Source: Viridibacterium sp047600765
GTDB lineage: Bacteria; Pseudomonadota; Gammaproteobacteria; Burkholderiales; Rhodocyclaceae
Direction of reading: 5' to 3'
NCBI GenBank assembly: GCA_047600765.1
Contig: JASGKF010000001.1
Coordinates: 1,674,001-1,738,000 of the forward strand
DNA length: 64,000 nt
Below the pieces are notes generated by a model. The model saw only the letters and a list, made by a program, of their open reading frames with translations. It made no database searches and had not been told where the DNA came from. Below are positions 17,421-25,792 of this stretch, one piece after another (positions within the stretch are counted from its first letter, which is position 1; each line of letters starts with the position of its first letter). A program made the position numbers and the translations under genes.

Positions 17421-19214
17421 TTACCGCTCTGCCACCGGGCGCGTCGACAGCGACGAAGCCAGGTCCACCAGGCGCAGGAACTCACCGCGATAACCGAAGC
17501 GATCCTTACCCGTGCTGCCTGCCGCCAGTGCTCGCGCATCGGCAAACTTCCAGCCACCCGTGTACTTGCCACCACGCATCAACTGACCGAAGCCCGCGAC
17601 AGCCGTAGCGAAGCGGAATTCGTTGCTGGCCTGTGCCATGTCACGCTGCGCGTCACTGCTGACCACGCGGTCGATCAGCGTGCTGCTGGCCTCGCCCGGC
17701 AGCTTGTAGCGCAGCTTCACGTGCGCCAGCTCGCTACCCAGCTTGGCCGTCTCCATCGAGGCGCCGTAGCGCAGCGGGTCGATCAGACCCGGCGTGCCCT
17801 TCAACGTGATCTCGTACAGCGCCGTCACCGTGTGGCCCGCACCGATGTCACCGGCATCGACCTTGTCGTTGTTGAAGTCCTCGCGCTTGAGGATGCGATT
17901 CTCGTAACCGACCAGGCGGTACTCCTGTACGGTCGCCGGGTTGAATTCGACCTGCACCTTCACGTCCTGCGCAATCGTCGCCAGCGTCGAAGTCATCTCG
18001 TTGACGAGCACCTTGTGGCCCTCCATCAGGTTATCGATGTACGAGTAGGCGCCGTCACCCACGTCGGCAATCTGCTCCATCATCGCTTCGTTGTAGTTGC
18101 CCACACCGAAGCCCAGCGTCGACAGCGAGATTCCGGATTTGCGCTTCTCTTCAACCAGGCTCTTGAGCTGACGCGTGTCGCTGATGCCCACATTGAAGTC
18201 GCCATCGGTCGCCAGCAGGATGCGGTTGATGCCGCCCTTGATGAAGCTCTGCTGCGCAGCGCTGTAAGCCAGCTGGATGCCCGAAGCACCCGCCGTGCTG
18301 CCGCCTGCACGCAAGGCATCGATGGCGGCGTTGATGGTGGCCTTGTCGCTGCCCGACGTCGGCGGCAGCACGATGCCCGTGCCATCGGCATAGGTCACCA
18401 GCGAGATGCGATCCTGCGCGCGCATTTCATTCACCAGCAGCTTCAGTGAGGACTTCAGCAGCGGCAGCTTGTCCGCACTGTTCATCGAACCCGACACATC
18501 GACGAGGAACACGAGGTTCGCCGCCGGCAGGCTCTGCTTGGCGACATCCTTGCCCTTGATGCCGATCGAGAGCAGCACCTTCTGCGCATTCCAGGGAGCG
18601 GGCGCCAGCTCGGTGTGCACGGCAAACGGGCGGCCATCAGTGGGCTGCGCGTAGTCGTAGGGGAAATAGTTGATCAGTTCTTCAACGCGCAGCGCATCGC
18701 TCGGCGGCAGGCGGCCCTGGTTAAGGAAACGACGCATGTTGCTGTAGCTACCGGTGTCCACGTCGATGCTGAAGGTCGACACGGGCGCTTCAGCAACAAG
18801 ATGCACCGGGTTGTCGTTGATCTGGCCGTAGCGCTCGCGGTCTTCAGGCGCGGGCTGCTGCATCACCGTGGTGTAGGGCGAAGGCATGCCCGCCACCATG
18901 GGCGCGGCGGCGATGCGCTTGTCAGCCGCCTGCTCACGGCGCAAGGCTGAAGCCTCGGCTGCCGGTGCAACAGGCTTGGGTTGGTCCAGTTTGGCGCGGT
19001 CATCGCGCGCCGGCGCAGGACGCGTGGACACGTCGGGTTGCGGTGCGGGCGGCGTCACCACCACCGTAGCCTGCGACTTCTGCCTACCCTGCTGCGATGC
19101 GGCGGTTTCGGTCTGCATGTTGCCGCAGGCCACCAGCCCCAATCCAAGACCCAAAGCCAGTCCCAATGCGGCCAGCAGCCGCGTCAACAATGCCGGAATG
19201 ACAAGACGTTTCAT
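17421..19214 (-). CDS. VWA domain lipoprotein (YfbK-like)
   Basis: An N-terminal lipoprotein signal ends at LVAC (C30), followed by a Pro/Ala-rich region up to about residue 125. The family-specific segment STFSIDVDTGSYSNMRRFL is at about 146-164. The von Willebrand A domain has the metal-ion motif DVSGS at 239-243 plus LATDGDFNVG. The C-terminal region (FRFATAVAGFGQLMRGGKY) matches the domain usually seen at the end of YfbK proteins. At 597 aa it has the usual length. It is probably periplasmic and lipid-anchored. It lies directly upstream of the ECF sigma gene, so it may sense or act on the envelope in that pathway. Confidence 0.88.
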   Translation of the reverse strand: MKRLVIPALLTRLLAALGLALGLGLGLVACGNMQTETAASQQGRQKSQATVVVTPPAPQPDVSTRPAPARDDRAKLDQPKPVAPAAEASALRREQAADKRIAAAPMVAGMPSPYTTVMQQPAPEDRERYGQINDNPVHLVAEAPVSTFSIDVDTGSYSNMRRFLNQGRLPPSDALRVEELINYFPYDYAQPTDGRPFAVHTELAPAPWNAQKVLLSIGIKGKDVAKQSLPAANLVFLVDVSGSMNSADKLPLLKSSLKLLVNEMRAQDRISLVTYADGTGIVLPPTSGSDKATINAAIDALRAGGSTAGASGIQLAYSAAQQSFIKGGINRILLATDGDFNVGISDTRQLKSLVEEKRKSGISLSTLGFGVGNYNEAMMEQIADVGDGAYSYIDNLMEGHKVLVNEMTSTLATIAQDVKVQVEFNPATVQEYRLVGYENRILKREDFNNDKVDAGDIGAGHTVTALYEITLKGTPGLIDPLRYGASMETAKLGSELAHVKLRYKLPGEASSTLIDRVVSSDAQRDMAQASNEFRFATAVAGFGQLMRGGKYTGGWKFADARALAAGSTGKDRFGYRGEFLRLVDLASSLSTRPVAER

Positions 19215-19362
19215 GTTCAGCTCCCTTCAGGAATCGGCGCCGCCACATGGGCGCCACATTGCTTGAACGAGCTCGGGACACAAACGGGGTTAAGTATGAG
19301 CAAAAACTTTTCGGCCCCAGCCAAATTACGGTTCCGCCTGACATATCGGCCCGAAGGGGCAT

Positions 19363-19412
19363 GGAAAATTTCCGGGTGGCACGCTAGAGTCGCGACGCCA
19401 AACAATTTCACT
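19363..19412 (+). promoter_or_regulatory. Promoter-region block shared with the 20217 gene
   Basis: The stretch ending GCTAGAGTCGCGACGCC plus AAACAATTTCACTC resembles 20151-20201 upstream of the 20217 gene, most strongly in TCGCG-CGC-AAACAAT-TCACTC. It ends 46 nt before the 19459 start. A -10-like TAGAGT is at 19385-19390. A sigma-54 reading was considered and rejected. Confidence 0.5.
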
Positions 19413-19458
19413 CCGGCTACATGGACTGGGTGAAGCAACAACACAAGGGAGAGAGACC

Positions 19459-20028
19459 ATGCAATTCAAATCCATACTGACCCTGCTGTGCGCCGTCATG
19501 CTGTTGTGCCTGCAAGGCTGCGCGATCGGCCTGCGCAACGAGCCACTGCCCGAAGTCAATCGCCTCGATCTCAACTCCGGCACCCAGGGCACCCGCAAGG
19601 TGCAGATCAAGCTTCAGGCAGGCACCCCGCAAGCCAAGCTGCGCGAGCGTATCGAGAAAACGAAGACCAACCTCGAAACCCTGATTTCCAATGCCGGCCT
19701 GGCAACCATCGTGCAAACGGCCGCAGAGGCCGACGTAGTGATCGACGCCAACTACTACTACGACCCGGCAGGCGCGGGCCCCTTCATCAGCCTGATCTCC
19801 TTTGGTCTGATACCTGCCACGCACACCAACGACTTCCGGATCGAAGCCAAGGTCTGGCGCGGCACACAAAGCAAGGCCTACGACCTGCATGACGGCTACA
19901 CCAACGTCATGTGGTGGCCGCTCATCATCGCAGCGCCGTTCAAACCGGCATTCACAGACGACCCCATCATCGACAACCTGCTGCGGAATTTCGTGCAGCG
20001 CCTGAAGGCTGACGGCACCTTCAACTAA
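19459..20028 (+). CDS. Lipoprotein of unknown function, 189 aa
   Basis: The signal peptide ends with the lipobox LQGC (C21), so the protein should be lipid-anchored in the envelope. The rest is a compact alpha/beta domain: KVQIKLQAGTPQAKLRERI, a segment TAAEADVVIDANYYYDPA, then FGLIPATHTNDFRIEAKVW. The pattern of a secreted lipoprotein with a small ligand or partner domain is clear, but I do not recognise a named family. A strong site, AAGGGAGAGAG, precedes the ATG. The hairpin at 20041-20066 follows the stop. Confidence 0.82.
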   Translation: MQFKSILTLLCAVMLLCLQGCAIGLRNEPLPEVNRLDLNSGTQGTRKVQIKLQAGTPQAKLRERIEKTKTNLETLISNAGLATIVQTAAEADVVIDANYYYDPAGAGPFISLISFGLIPATHTNDFRIEAKVWRGTQSKAYDLHDGYTNVMWWPLIIAAPFKPAFTDDPIIDNLLRNFVQRLKADGTFN

Positions 20029-20040
20029 CGAAACGGCTCC

Positions 20041-20066
20041 GTGCCGGGGACCCACCTTCCCGGCAC
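20041..20066. repeat. Inverted repeat after the 19459 gene
   Basis: GTGCCGGG (20041-20048) and CCCGGCAC (20059-20066) form an 8-bp stem with a 10-nt loop. No T tract follows. Its right arm is also the start of the duplicated block described at 20057-20110. Confidence 0.55.
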
Positions 20067-20110
20067 TGCCCTTGCATCACAAGGGCATGTTCGCCATATC
20101 GACACCCTCT
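20057..20110. repeat. Duplicated block, copy A
   Basis: This segment (TCCCGGCAC, GCCCTTGC, GGGCATGTTCGCCA, CCCTCT) is a diverged copy of 21541-21597, which contains the start region of the histidine kinase gene. In copy A the ATG-TTC-GCC opens only a short unsupported frame. The two copies flank the 20217-21530 gene. Confidence 0.65.
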
Positions 20111-20150
20111 GCGCCCAGCTTCGCCACGCGGTTGCCTGGCATCTCTATAC

Positions 20151-20201
20151 GGCAAAAATCCAGATGCCGCGTTAGCCTCGCGGCGCAAAACAATCTCACT
20201 C
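20151..20201 (+). promoter_or_regulatory. Promoter-region block shared with the 19459 gene
   Basis: GTTAGCCTCGCGGCGC followed by AAAACAATCTCACTC matches the block at 19363-19412 in order and spacing. It ends 15 nt before the 20217 start, closer than in the first copy. Confidence 0.5.
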
Positions 20202-20216
20202 ATTTACCCAAGCCTG

Positions 20217-21530
20217 ATGCAACGACCAGCCTTGAGTGCACCCTCCAGAACACTCTGGTTCTTTTGGCTAGTCAGCGTTGTCGCGCTGGGCACGACAACC
20301 ACATCTGTCAGTCAAGCCCAATCCGACCATGGCCCTGCCACCAGCAGCTTTGACTATCGGGCGCTGCGTGTCGGTGACACCTACGTCAGCAAAGTCGGAG
20401 AGCTGCGCAGAATCGTCGGGACAGACGGACAATCTGTCATCCTCAGTCACAAACCCGGTTGCGAACGTGACCCCGACATCAAAGGCGGCGAGCCTTACCG
20501 CCCGCTGAGCGGGCCAGGCTGTCGTGAAGAAGTGCCCGGTCCGTTCTTTGTCGTCCCCGAAGCGCCGCCGTTCCAGTATCCCCCGGCAGCACCGCAAACC
20601 CACGGCCTGGATCTCGGTGTCATCAACGAAGCGACGTCCAAGGCGTATTTCAAGTGGCTCTGCGACAACGAGGCCGGAGACTGGATCTACAAGGCGGTCA
20701 GGAATGTGGATGGCTTCTTCGCGATGCGCAACCGCGATAGCTCCGACTTCCCGAACCTGAACGGCTGGCCGCTGACGGATCGCTACTATGTTGAAGATCC
20801 TTGGGGGCAGATTTGGAATCGCATCCCCAATTCCGCTGTGGTGCCTGCACTGAAAACCGGACATTGGTCCAGAAGCGATAAGCTGCTTCCAAACGGGCCC
20901 TTCGCCCTGGGTGGGTTCTCGACCATGGCAGTGCAGGACGGTTTCGAATTTTTCGAGCGCCCGCTGACGCGCGAGGAGCAGCAAAAGTACAAAGGCTTCC
21001 GCTTTGCGCGCTATCAGCGCCCCTGGCCCGCCGACGCAAAATTTGCTTCGGACCTGAAGGACGTCGCACCCAATCCGAGAATAGAAGAGCGCTATCGGCG
21101 AAAGCCGGGCGAAGTCTGGATGCTTGTACCGGACACACGCCGGGTCGCAATTCACGACATTCCTCTGGAGCCGACGAACGAGATCCGTAGTCGTTATGGC
21201 TTTTTCTGGCGCGGCATAGAACGCACACCTCAGGACCGTCTGCATGGCATTGCCGGCACCGAAGATTTCGTGATTGACATGCAGACCAACGAAATCCTCT
21301 CGCTCAAACGCAGCTTCGTGCGCGCCCTCTACAACAGCAAACCGCCGGGGACGACTACTTCCTGGGAATGGCGTGAAGAATGCCCCTCGTCCGCCACTTG
21401 GCGCTTGGCTTACAAGGGTGTCCTCATTCCGCGCGATCCCTTCAGCGCAGGTGACAAGGACCTGACGCGCTTACCCGGCCCCTACGAAGATCCTGCGCTG
21501 TTCCGCACCATATCCGCACCAAATCTCTAG
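20217..21530 (+). CDS. Secreted protein of unknown function, 437 aa
   Basis: An N-terminal hydrophobic stretch (TLWFFWLVSVVALGTTTTS) with a likely cleavage near VSQAQ indicates export. The mature protein is rich in aromatic residues and prolines: FDYRALRVGDTYVSKVGELR, then GPFFVVPEAPPFQYPPAAP, WLCDNEAGDWIYKAV, and KPGEVWMLVPDTRRVAIHD. The pairs of cysteines (GCERD, GCREEV, WLCDNE, EECPS) could form disulfides. I do not recognise the family. Lower third-position GC than in the neighbours and flanking duplicated blocks hint at insertion. No good ribosome site precedes the ATG. Confidence 0.75.
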   Translation: MQRPALSAPSRTLWFFWLVSVVALGTTTTSVSQAQSDHGPATSSFDYRALRVGDTYVSKVGELRRIVGTDGQSVILSHKPGCERDPDIKGGEPYRPLSGPGCREEVPGPFFVVPEAPPFQYPPAAPQTHGLDLGVINEATSKAYFKWLCDNEAGDWIYKAVRNVDGFFAMRNRDSSDFPNLNGWPLTDRYYVEDPWGQIWNRIPNSAVVPALKTGHWSRSDKLLPNGPFALGGFSTMAVQDGFEFFERPLTREEQQKYKGFRFARYQRPWPADAKFASDLKDVAPNPRIEERYRRKPGEVWMLVPDTRRVAIHDIPLEPTNEIRSRYGFFWRGIERTPQDRLHGIAGTEDFVIDMQTNEILSLKRSFVRALYNSKPPGTTTSWEWREECPSSATWRLAYKGVLIPRDPFSAGDKDLTRLPGPYEDPALFRTISAPNL

Positions 21531-21540
21531 GCTAACAAAC

Positions 21541-21597
21541 CTCCCGGCACCGCCCTTGCTTGCAGATGGGGCATGTTCGCCAATCTCCACGCCCTCT
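21541..21597. repeat. Duplicated block, copy B
   Basis: This copy spans the gap after the 20217 gene and the first codons of the histidine kinase (ATG at 21573). It is matched by 20057-20110, and similarity fades after the CCCTCT shared by both. Confidence 0.65.
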
Positions 21598-22736
21598 CCC
21601 ACCACCACGCCTGGCGTCGCCAGCTGGAGCTTTTGCTCGAATCGACGGGCGAGGGCATCTACGGCATTGATCTGCATGGGCGCTGCATCTTCATCAACCA
21701 GGCTGGGGCGGACCTGATCGGTTACAGCCCGGATGAAGTGCTGGGGCGCAACATGCACTACCTCATGCACCATTCGCATGCCGATGCGCAACTCATGCCG
21801 GTGCATGATTGCCGTATCTTCCGCGCCTTCCAGGAGGGCAAAGGGGTGCGGGTCGATGACGAGGTGCTGTGGCGGCGCGACGGCACGTCCTTCCCGGCTG
21901 AATACGCGTCCTATCCCATCCGTGACGGCGACAAGGTGCTGGGCGCGGTGGTCACCTTCAACGACATCACCGAGCGACGCGCAACGCAGGCCGCCCTGCA
22001 GCGTGCGCATGACGATCTTGAACAGCGGGTAGCCGAACGCACGGCCGAGTTGTCGGAAACAACGGCACGCCTGCAGGCTTCGCACGATTCCTTGCAACGC
22101 CTGTCGGCACACATGAACGTGGTGCGAGAAGAAGAACGGCGCCACATCGCGCGCGACATCCACGACGAGCTGGGCGCCACGCTGACCGCCTTGCAGCTGG
22201 AGATGAACTGGTTGCGCGGCCGCATTGACGATGAAGGCCTGCGCGGCAAGATCGACGAGATGCTGGACATGAGCCGTGCGGGGATGGGTGCCGTGCGCCG
22301 CATCCTCAACGACCTGCGGCCGGGTGTGCTCGATCACCTGGGCCTGTGGGCAGCGCTCGAAGCCCTGCTCACCGACTTCCAGCAACGCAGCAAGCTGCGC
22401 TGCCAGCTCGATTGCGAAGACTACGTGGAGCGCTGCCGGCTGGGCCGCGAGGCCGAAACGGCGGTCTATCGCATCGTGCAGGAAGTGCTCACCAACATCA
22501 GCCGCCACGCGCGGGCCGGCACAGTACAGCTGGCGGCGTTTGCCGTCGGGCGCGACCTGCAGATCGAAGTCGCCGACGACGGCTGCGGCATGCGCGTGCC
22601 AGCACAACCCACCAGCTTCGGCCTGCTGGGCATGCAAGAACGCGCGCGCGCCATCGGTGGCGAACTGGCCATCCACAGCGCGCCCGAAGCCGGCACCACA
22701 GTGCGCCTGCTGATCCGCGGCGCCTTCAGCACCTGA
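21573..22736 (+). CDS. PAS-domain histidine kinase, NarX/DegS type
   Basis: This is a soluble sensor kinase with no membrane span. A PAS domain covers about residues 17-135 (STGEGIYGIDLHGRCIFINQ, then VVTFNDITERR). A coiled-coil linker (DDLEQRVAERTAELSETTARL) leads to the HisKA_3 dimerisation region with likely phospho-acceptor H197 in RHIARDIHDELG. The ATPase domain ends it (EVLTNISRHARAG, VADDGCGM, FGLLGMQERA). It should phosphorylate the LuxR-type regulator that follows almost immediately. The PAS ligand is unknown. Confidence 0.92.
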   Translation: MFANLHALSHHHAWRRQLELLLESTGEGIYGIDLHGRCIFINQAGADLIGYSPDEVLGRNMHYLMHHSHADAQLMPVHDCRIFRAFQEGKGVRVDDEVLWRRDGTSFPAEYASYPIRDGDKVLGAVVTFNDITERRATQAALQRAHDDLEQRVAERTAELSETTARLQASHDSLQRLSAHMNVVREEERRHIARDIHDELGATLTALQLEMNWLRGRIDDEGLRGKIDEMLDMSRAGMGAVRRILNDLRPGVLDHLGLWAALEALLTDFQQRSKLRCQLDCEDYVERCRLGREAETAVYRIVQEVLTNISRHARAGTVQLAAFAVGRDLQIEVADDGCGMRVPAQPTSFGLLGMQERARAIGGELAIHSAPEAGTTVRLLIRGAFST

Positions 22737-22753
22737 TGTACTGGAACCGACTC

Positions 22754-23398
22754 ATGAACCTACGCACCCTCAACGTCCTGCTCGTCGATGACCACATGAT
22801 CATCCGGCGCGGCCTGCGCCAGATCCTCGCCGAGTCACCGCACATTGGCGCCATCCATGAGGCCGCGGACGGCCCCGCCGCGCTGCGCGTGCTGCGCTCT
22901 GAACCCGTTAACGCCGTGCTGCTCGACATCGCGCTTGGCGAACGCGACGGGCTCGACGTGCTAGGCACGCTGCGCAGCGAGTTCCCGCGGCTAGGCGTGA
23001 TCATGCTGTCGGTTTACCCGGAGTCGCAGTTCGCGCTGCGTGCGATCCGCAGCGGTGCCAATGGCTACCTCAACAAGGGCTGCGCGCCCGAAGAACTGCT
23101 CGCCGCCCTGCAACGCGCTACGGAAGGCGGCACGCACATCACGCCCACTGTGGCCGAACTGATGGCGCAGGACATCCGCCGCGACAGCACGCGAGCCCCG
23201 CACGAAGCCCTGTCAAACCGCGAGTTCCAGGTGCTGCAGCTACTGGCGCAAGGCCGCAACGTGGGCGAGATCGCACAGCAGCTGTCCCTCTCGGCCAACA
23301 CCATCAGCACCTATCGCGCCCGCATCTGCGACAAGCTGGGCCTGCGCAACAGCCTGGAAATCGCCCAGTACGCGACCCGTCACCAGTTGGTGTCCTGA
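22754..23398 (+). CDS. LuxR/NarL-family response regulator
   Basis: The receiver domain has the acidic pair DD at 12-13, phospho-acceptor D58 in LLDIALGERDG, and a YLNKGC segment. The C-terminal LuxR helix-turn-helix is at about 150-212 (LSNREFQVLQLLAQGRNVGE, ANTISTYRARICDKLG). It would be activated by the kinase just upstream and bind DNA. I chose the ATG at 22754 because GGAA lies 7 nt before it. The ATG at 22736, overlapping the kinase stop, is the alternative. The gene is followed by three diguanylate cyclase genes that may be targets. Confidence 0.92.
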   Translation: MNLRTLNVLLVDDHMIIRRGLRQILAESPHIGAIHEAADGPAALRVLRSEPVNAVLLDIALGERDGLDVLGTLRSEFPRLGVIMLSVYPESQFALRAIRSGANGYLNKGCAPEELLAALQRATEGGTHITPTVAELMAQDIRRDSTRAPHEALSNREFQVLQLLAQGRNVGEIAQQLSLSANTISTYRARICDKLGLRNSLEIAQYATRHQLVS

Positions 23399-23520
23399 CA
23401 GTAGCCGCCAAGGGTTGTTTCAAGCCAGACCGGCCGGAAAAGCCCATGCCCATCAAAAACTTGCCAAAGGCATCAAGTTCCCTCAAGGCGCGACCGTTAG
23501 CAGGAATATGACGGGAGGGC

Positions 23521-24642
23521 ATGGTGCGCAGAACCTTGATTCAGGGAGGGGTCATTTCCCTGGCCGGGCTGGGGCTCGGGCTGGGGGCATGGTGGCTGAC
23601 GGGGCAAGCCTCGCTAGCCCTGCCGCTCTGCGTGCTCAGTACGGTCGTGCCGCTCAGCTGGCTGCGCCGTCGCGACGATGCACGGCTGCGTGAGGCGGCC
23701 CGTATCACTGAACGCCAGCACATCGAGCAGGAGCTGCATGTCGCACTGGAACGCGAACGCCAGCTGCGCGAACGCAACCAGGCCTTCATCCAGCGCATCC
23801 TCAACGTGATCCCCGATCCCTTCTATATCAAAGACAAGGACGGGCGTTTCATCATGGTGAACGATGTATTCGCGCGCGACCGCGGGCGCACGCCCGAATC
23901 CATGATCGGCATGGTGTCGACCAGTGCCGCAATGACCCCCGAGCTGGCTCGCGACACCGCCCGCGAAGATGCTGCCGTGTTGCAAGGTAGCGTCATCGAC
24001 AAGGAGCAGCACTACATCGTGCCCGCCACCGGGGAAGAGCGCTACCGCGTGGTCTCCAAGCGCCCCTGCCTCAACATGGACAATGAAACCGTCATCGTCG
24101 TGGCGCATTTCAACATCACGCGCTGGAAGGTAGCCGAACGCAAGCTCGAGCGCATGGCGCACGAAGACGAGCTGACCGGCCTGCCCAACCGGCGCCACTT
24201 CCTGGCCGAAGCCGAGCGCCTGACCAGCAGTGCCATCAGGCACGGTACGCCACTGTCGCTGATCCTGTTCGACATCGATCACTTCAAGCAAATCAACGAC
24301 CAGTATGGCCATGGCATTGGTGACGAGGTGCTCAAGGAAGTCTCGCGCCGCCTCAAGGCCTGGCTGCGCAGCGAAGACGTTCCCTGCCGCTGGGGTGGGG
24401 AGGAGTTCGTCGTGCTGATGCCGCTGACCGAGCTGCCGATGGCCGAAACCGCCGCAACACGCTTGCGCGAAGCCTTTGCCAACACGCCCATTGCGGTGAC
24501 GGGGCTTTCGCTGACGGTCACCGTCAGTGGCGGCGTGGTGCGGAAGCGGGAGAACGAATCGCTCGACGAATGCCTCAGCCGCGCCGACAAGGCGCTCTAT
24601 GCCGCCAAGGGCGGCGGGCGCAACCGCTTCCTCGCGGCCTGA
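23521..24642 (+). CDS. Membrane PAS-GGDEF diguanylate cyclase (copy 1, one PAS)
   Basis: The enzyme should make cyclic di-GMP from two GTP. Two short hydrophobic segments (about residues 8-26 and 31-45) anchor the N-terminus, and a coiled coil follows. One PAS domain lies at about 90-200 (RILNVIPDPFYIKDKDGRFI). The GGDEF domain has active-site GGEEF at 292-296 and FDIDHFKQIND. The inhibitory site RxxD (RSED) lies five residues upstream, so product inhibition is likely. GGGAGGG precedes the ATG. It is closely related to the genes at 26571 and 28256. Confidence 0.93.
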   Translation: MVRRTLIQGGVISLAGLGLGLGAWWLTGQASLALPLCVLSTVVPLSWLRRRDDARLREAARITERQHIEQELHVALERERQLRERNQAFIQRILNVIPDPFYIKDKDGRFIMVNDVFARDRGRTPESMIGMVSTSAAMTPELARDTAREDAAVLQGSVIDKEQHYIVPATGEERYRVVSKRPCLNMDNETVIVVAHFNITRWKVAERKLERMAHEDELTGLPNRRHFLAEAERLTSSAIRHGTPLSLILFDIDHFKQINDQYGHGIGDEVLKEVSRRLKAWLRSEDVPCRWGGEEFVVLMPLTELPMAETAATRLREAFANTPIAVTGLSLTVTVSGGVVRKRENESLDECLSRADKALYAAKGGGRNRFLAA

Positions 24643-24656
24643 AGCAGCCGCCGCAA

Positions 24657-25127
24657 TCAGTCGGGTGCCGAACGCAGGGGCGTCACGACATCACCACGGA
24701 TGAGGAACTCGACGCGCAGGATGGCCTCGCCCTTCTCGCCTGTGAAGGTGTAGCCGACCACCTCGATCATCTCGCCCACCTTCACTTCCGGCACCTTCCA
24801 GGACTGCAGGCGCGTCAGGGGCGACAGCTCGATCTCCCAGCTGGCATCGTTGCGCGTGGGCACCACGGCCTTGGCGAAAATGGCCGCGGCATCGACGGCG
24901 GCCGACTGCTTCGGTGCCGTGCGGCTCTTCAGCGTGGCCGGCACGGCGAGTGGCTTCGCTGGCTCAAGCAACAGCTCGGCGTGGGGGTTCTGCCAGCGCA
25001 CGCGCGTCACCTTGCCGGCGAGGTAGAGCGGACGCGTCTCGTCGAAACTGCTCCAACCGTGATGCGCCCACAGGGGCTGGCTGGCGAGCAGCAGGGGGAC
25101 GCCGGTCATGAATTGTCTGCGTTGCAT
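24657..25127 (-). CDS. DUF6152-type exported protein
   Basis: This small exported protein has an N-terminal QRRQFMTGVPLLLAS, which resembles a twin-arginine signal with a short hydrophobic core. The mature part begins HHGWSSFDETRPLYLAG and continues VTRVRWQNPHAELLLE, a pattern I associate with the DUF6152 family, probably periplasmic. It ends with the beta-rich IEVVGYTFTGEKGEAILRVE. Start 25127 is fixed by AAGGAG upstream. It lies 28 bp downstream of the membrane protein gene, and the two families commonly occur as a pair. Function unknown. Confidence 0.78.
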   Translation of the reverse strand: MQRRQFMTGVPLLLASQPLWAHHGWSSFDETRPLYLAGKVTRVRWQNPHAELLLEPAKPLAVPATLKSRTAPKQSAAVDAAAIFAKAVVPTRNDASWEIELSPLTRLQSWKVPEVKVGEMIEVVGYTFTGEKGEAILRVEFLIRGDVVTPLRSAPD

Positions 25128-25155
25128 GGTGTGCTCCTTCCTCAAGTGACAGGGC

Positions 25156-25608
25156 TTACAGGTAGGCAATCCAGCGACCGCAGACGATCACGGCCAGCCA
25201 GATCAACAGCGAAATTGCGGCCTGCAGACGCGTCAGCCAGTTCGACGCATCCAGCGGCCCGCGACTGTGCAGCCAGGCGGCATTGCAGCCGGCCGTCATG
25301 ATCAGCAGCAGCTTGATGACAAAGGCCGTGTTGGCGATCAGCTCGGTCGCGCGCGCAAAGAACATCGCCAGGCCCGACATCACCACGACGGCAAAGGCCA
25401 GCAAGCTCCAGGGCAGCACGCTGCGCGCCAGCGCATTGGCATCGAAGCGGCGCAAGGCGCCAAGCAGGCACAGCTCGACAACCAGCAGACTGCCAAAGAA
25501 GGCCGCGAGGCCCATAATGTGGGCCGTCTCCAGCACAGGGTAGGCGAGGCTGCTGCGCAGCCAGACTGCCAACGGGTGATGCTCCAGCGCACTCATGTCA
25601 GGCGGCAT
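25156..25608 (-). CDS. DUF6644-type integral membrane protein
   Basis: The protein has four predicted membrane segments, among them YPVLETAHIMGLAAFFGSLL, SLLAFAVVVMSGLAMFF and a final LQAAISLLIWLAVIVCGRW. A conserved histidine in ETAHIMG and an RxPD-like start are noted. GGAGG lies 10 nt before the ATG at 25608; an ATG at 25596 is the alternative, and longer frames lack support. It is first in a two-gene operon with the DUF6152 protein. It may be a heme- or metal-associated membrane partner, but no function is established here. Confidence 0.75.
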   Translation of the reverse strand: MPPDMSALEHHPLAVWLRSSLAYPVLETAHIMGLAAFFGSLLVVELCLLGALRRFDANALARSVLPWSLLAFAVVVMSGLAMFFARATELIANTAFVIKLLLIMTAGCNAAWLHSRGPLDASNWLTRLQAAISLLIWLAVIVCGRWIAYL

Positions 25609-25792
25609 CGTCGTCCATCCTCCCGTCGCGGCGCACAGCGTCGCCGCATCCTGCACAGACGCCCCCGCCGCAGCGGGAGTTCCCGCCAGCAGAAAACCAT
25701 GCTGGATTGCGGCACTGGACAAGCCTGCGCCACCTCCGCACCATGCGCAGCGATTGCCATTCCTGTGGAGCGACCCTTTGCCTCATCCCGCG

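Noticed and set aside
19363..19412. Sigma-54 promoter reading of GGTGGCACGCTAG
   Set aside because: TGGCAC is present, but no GC at the correct -12 spacing follows, and the second copy (20151) lacks it.
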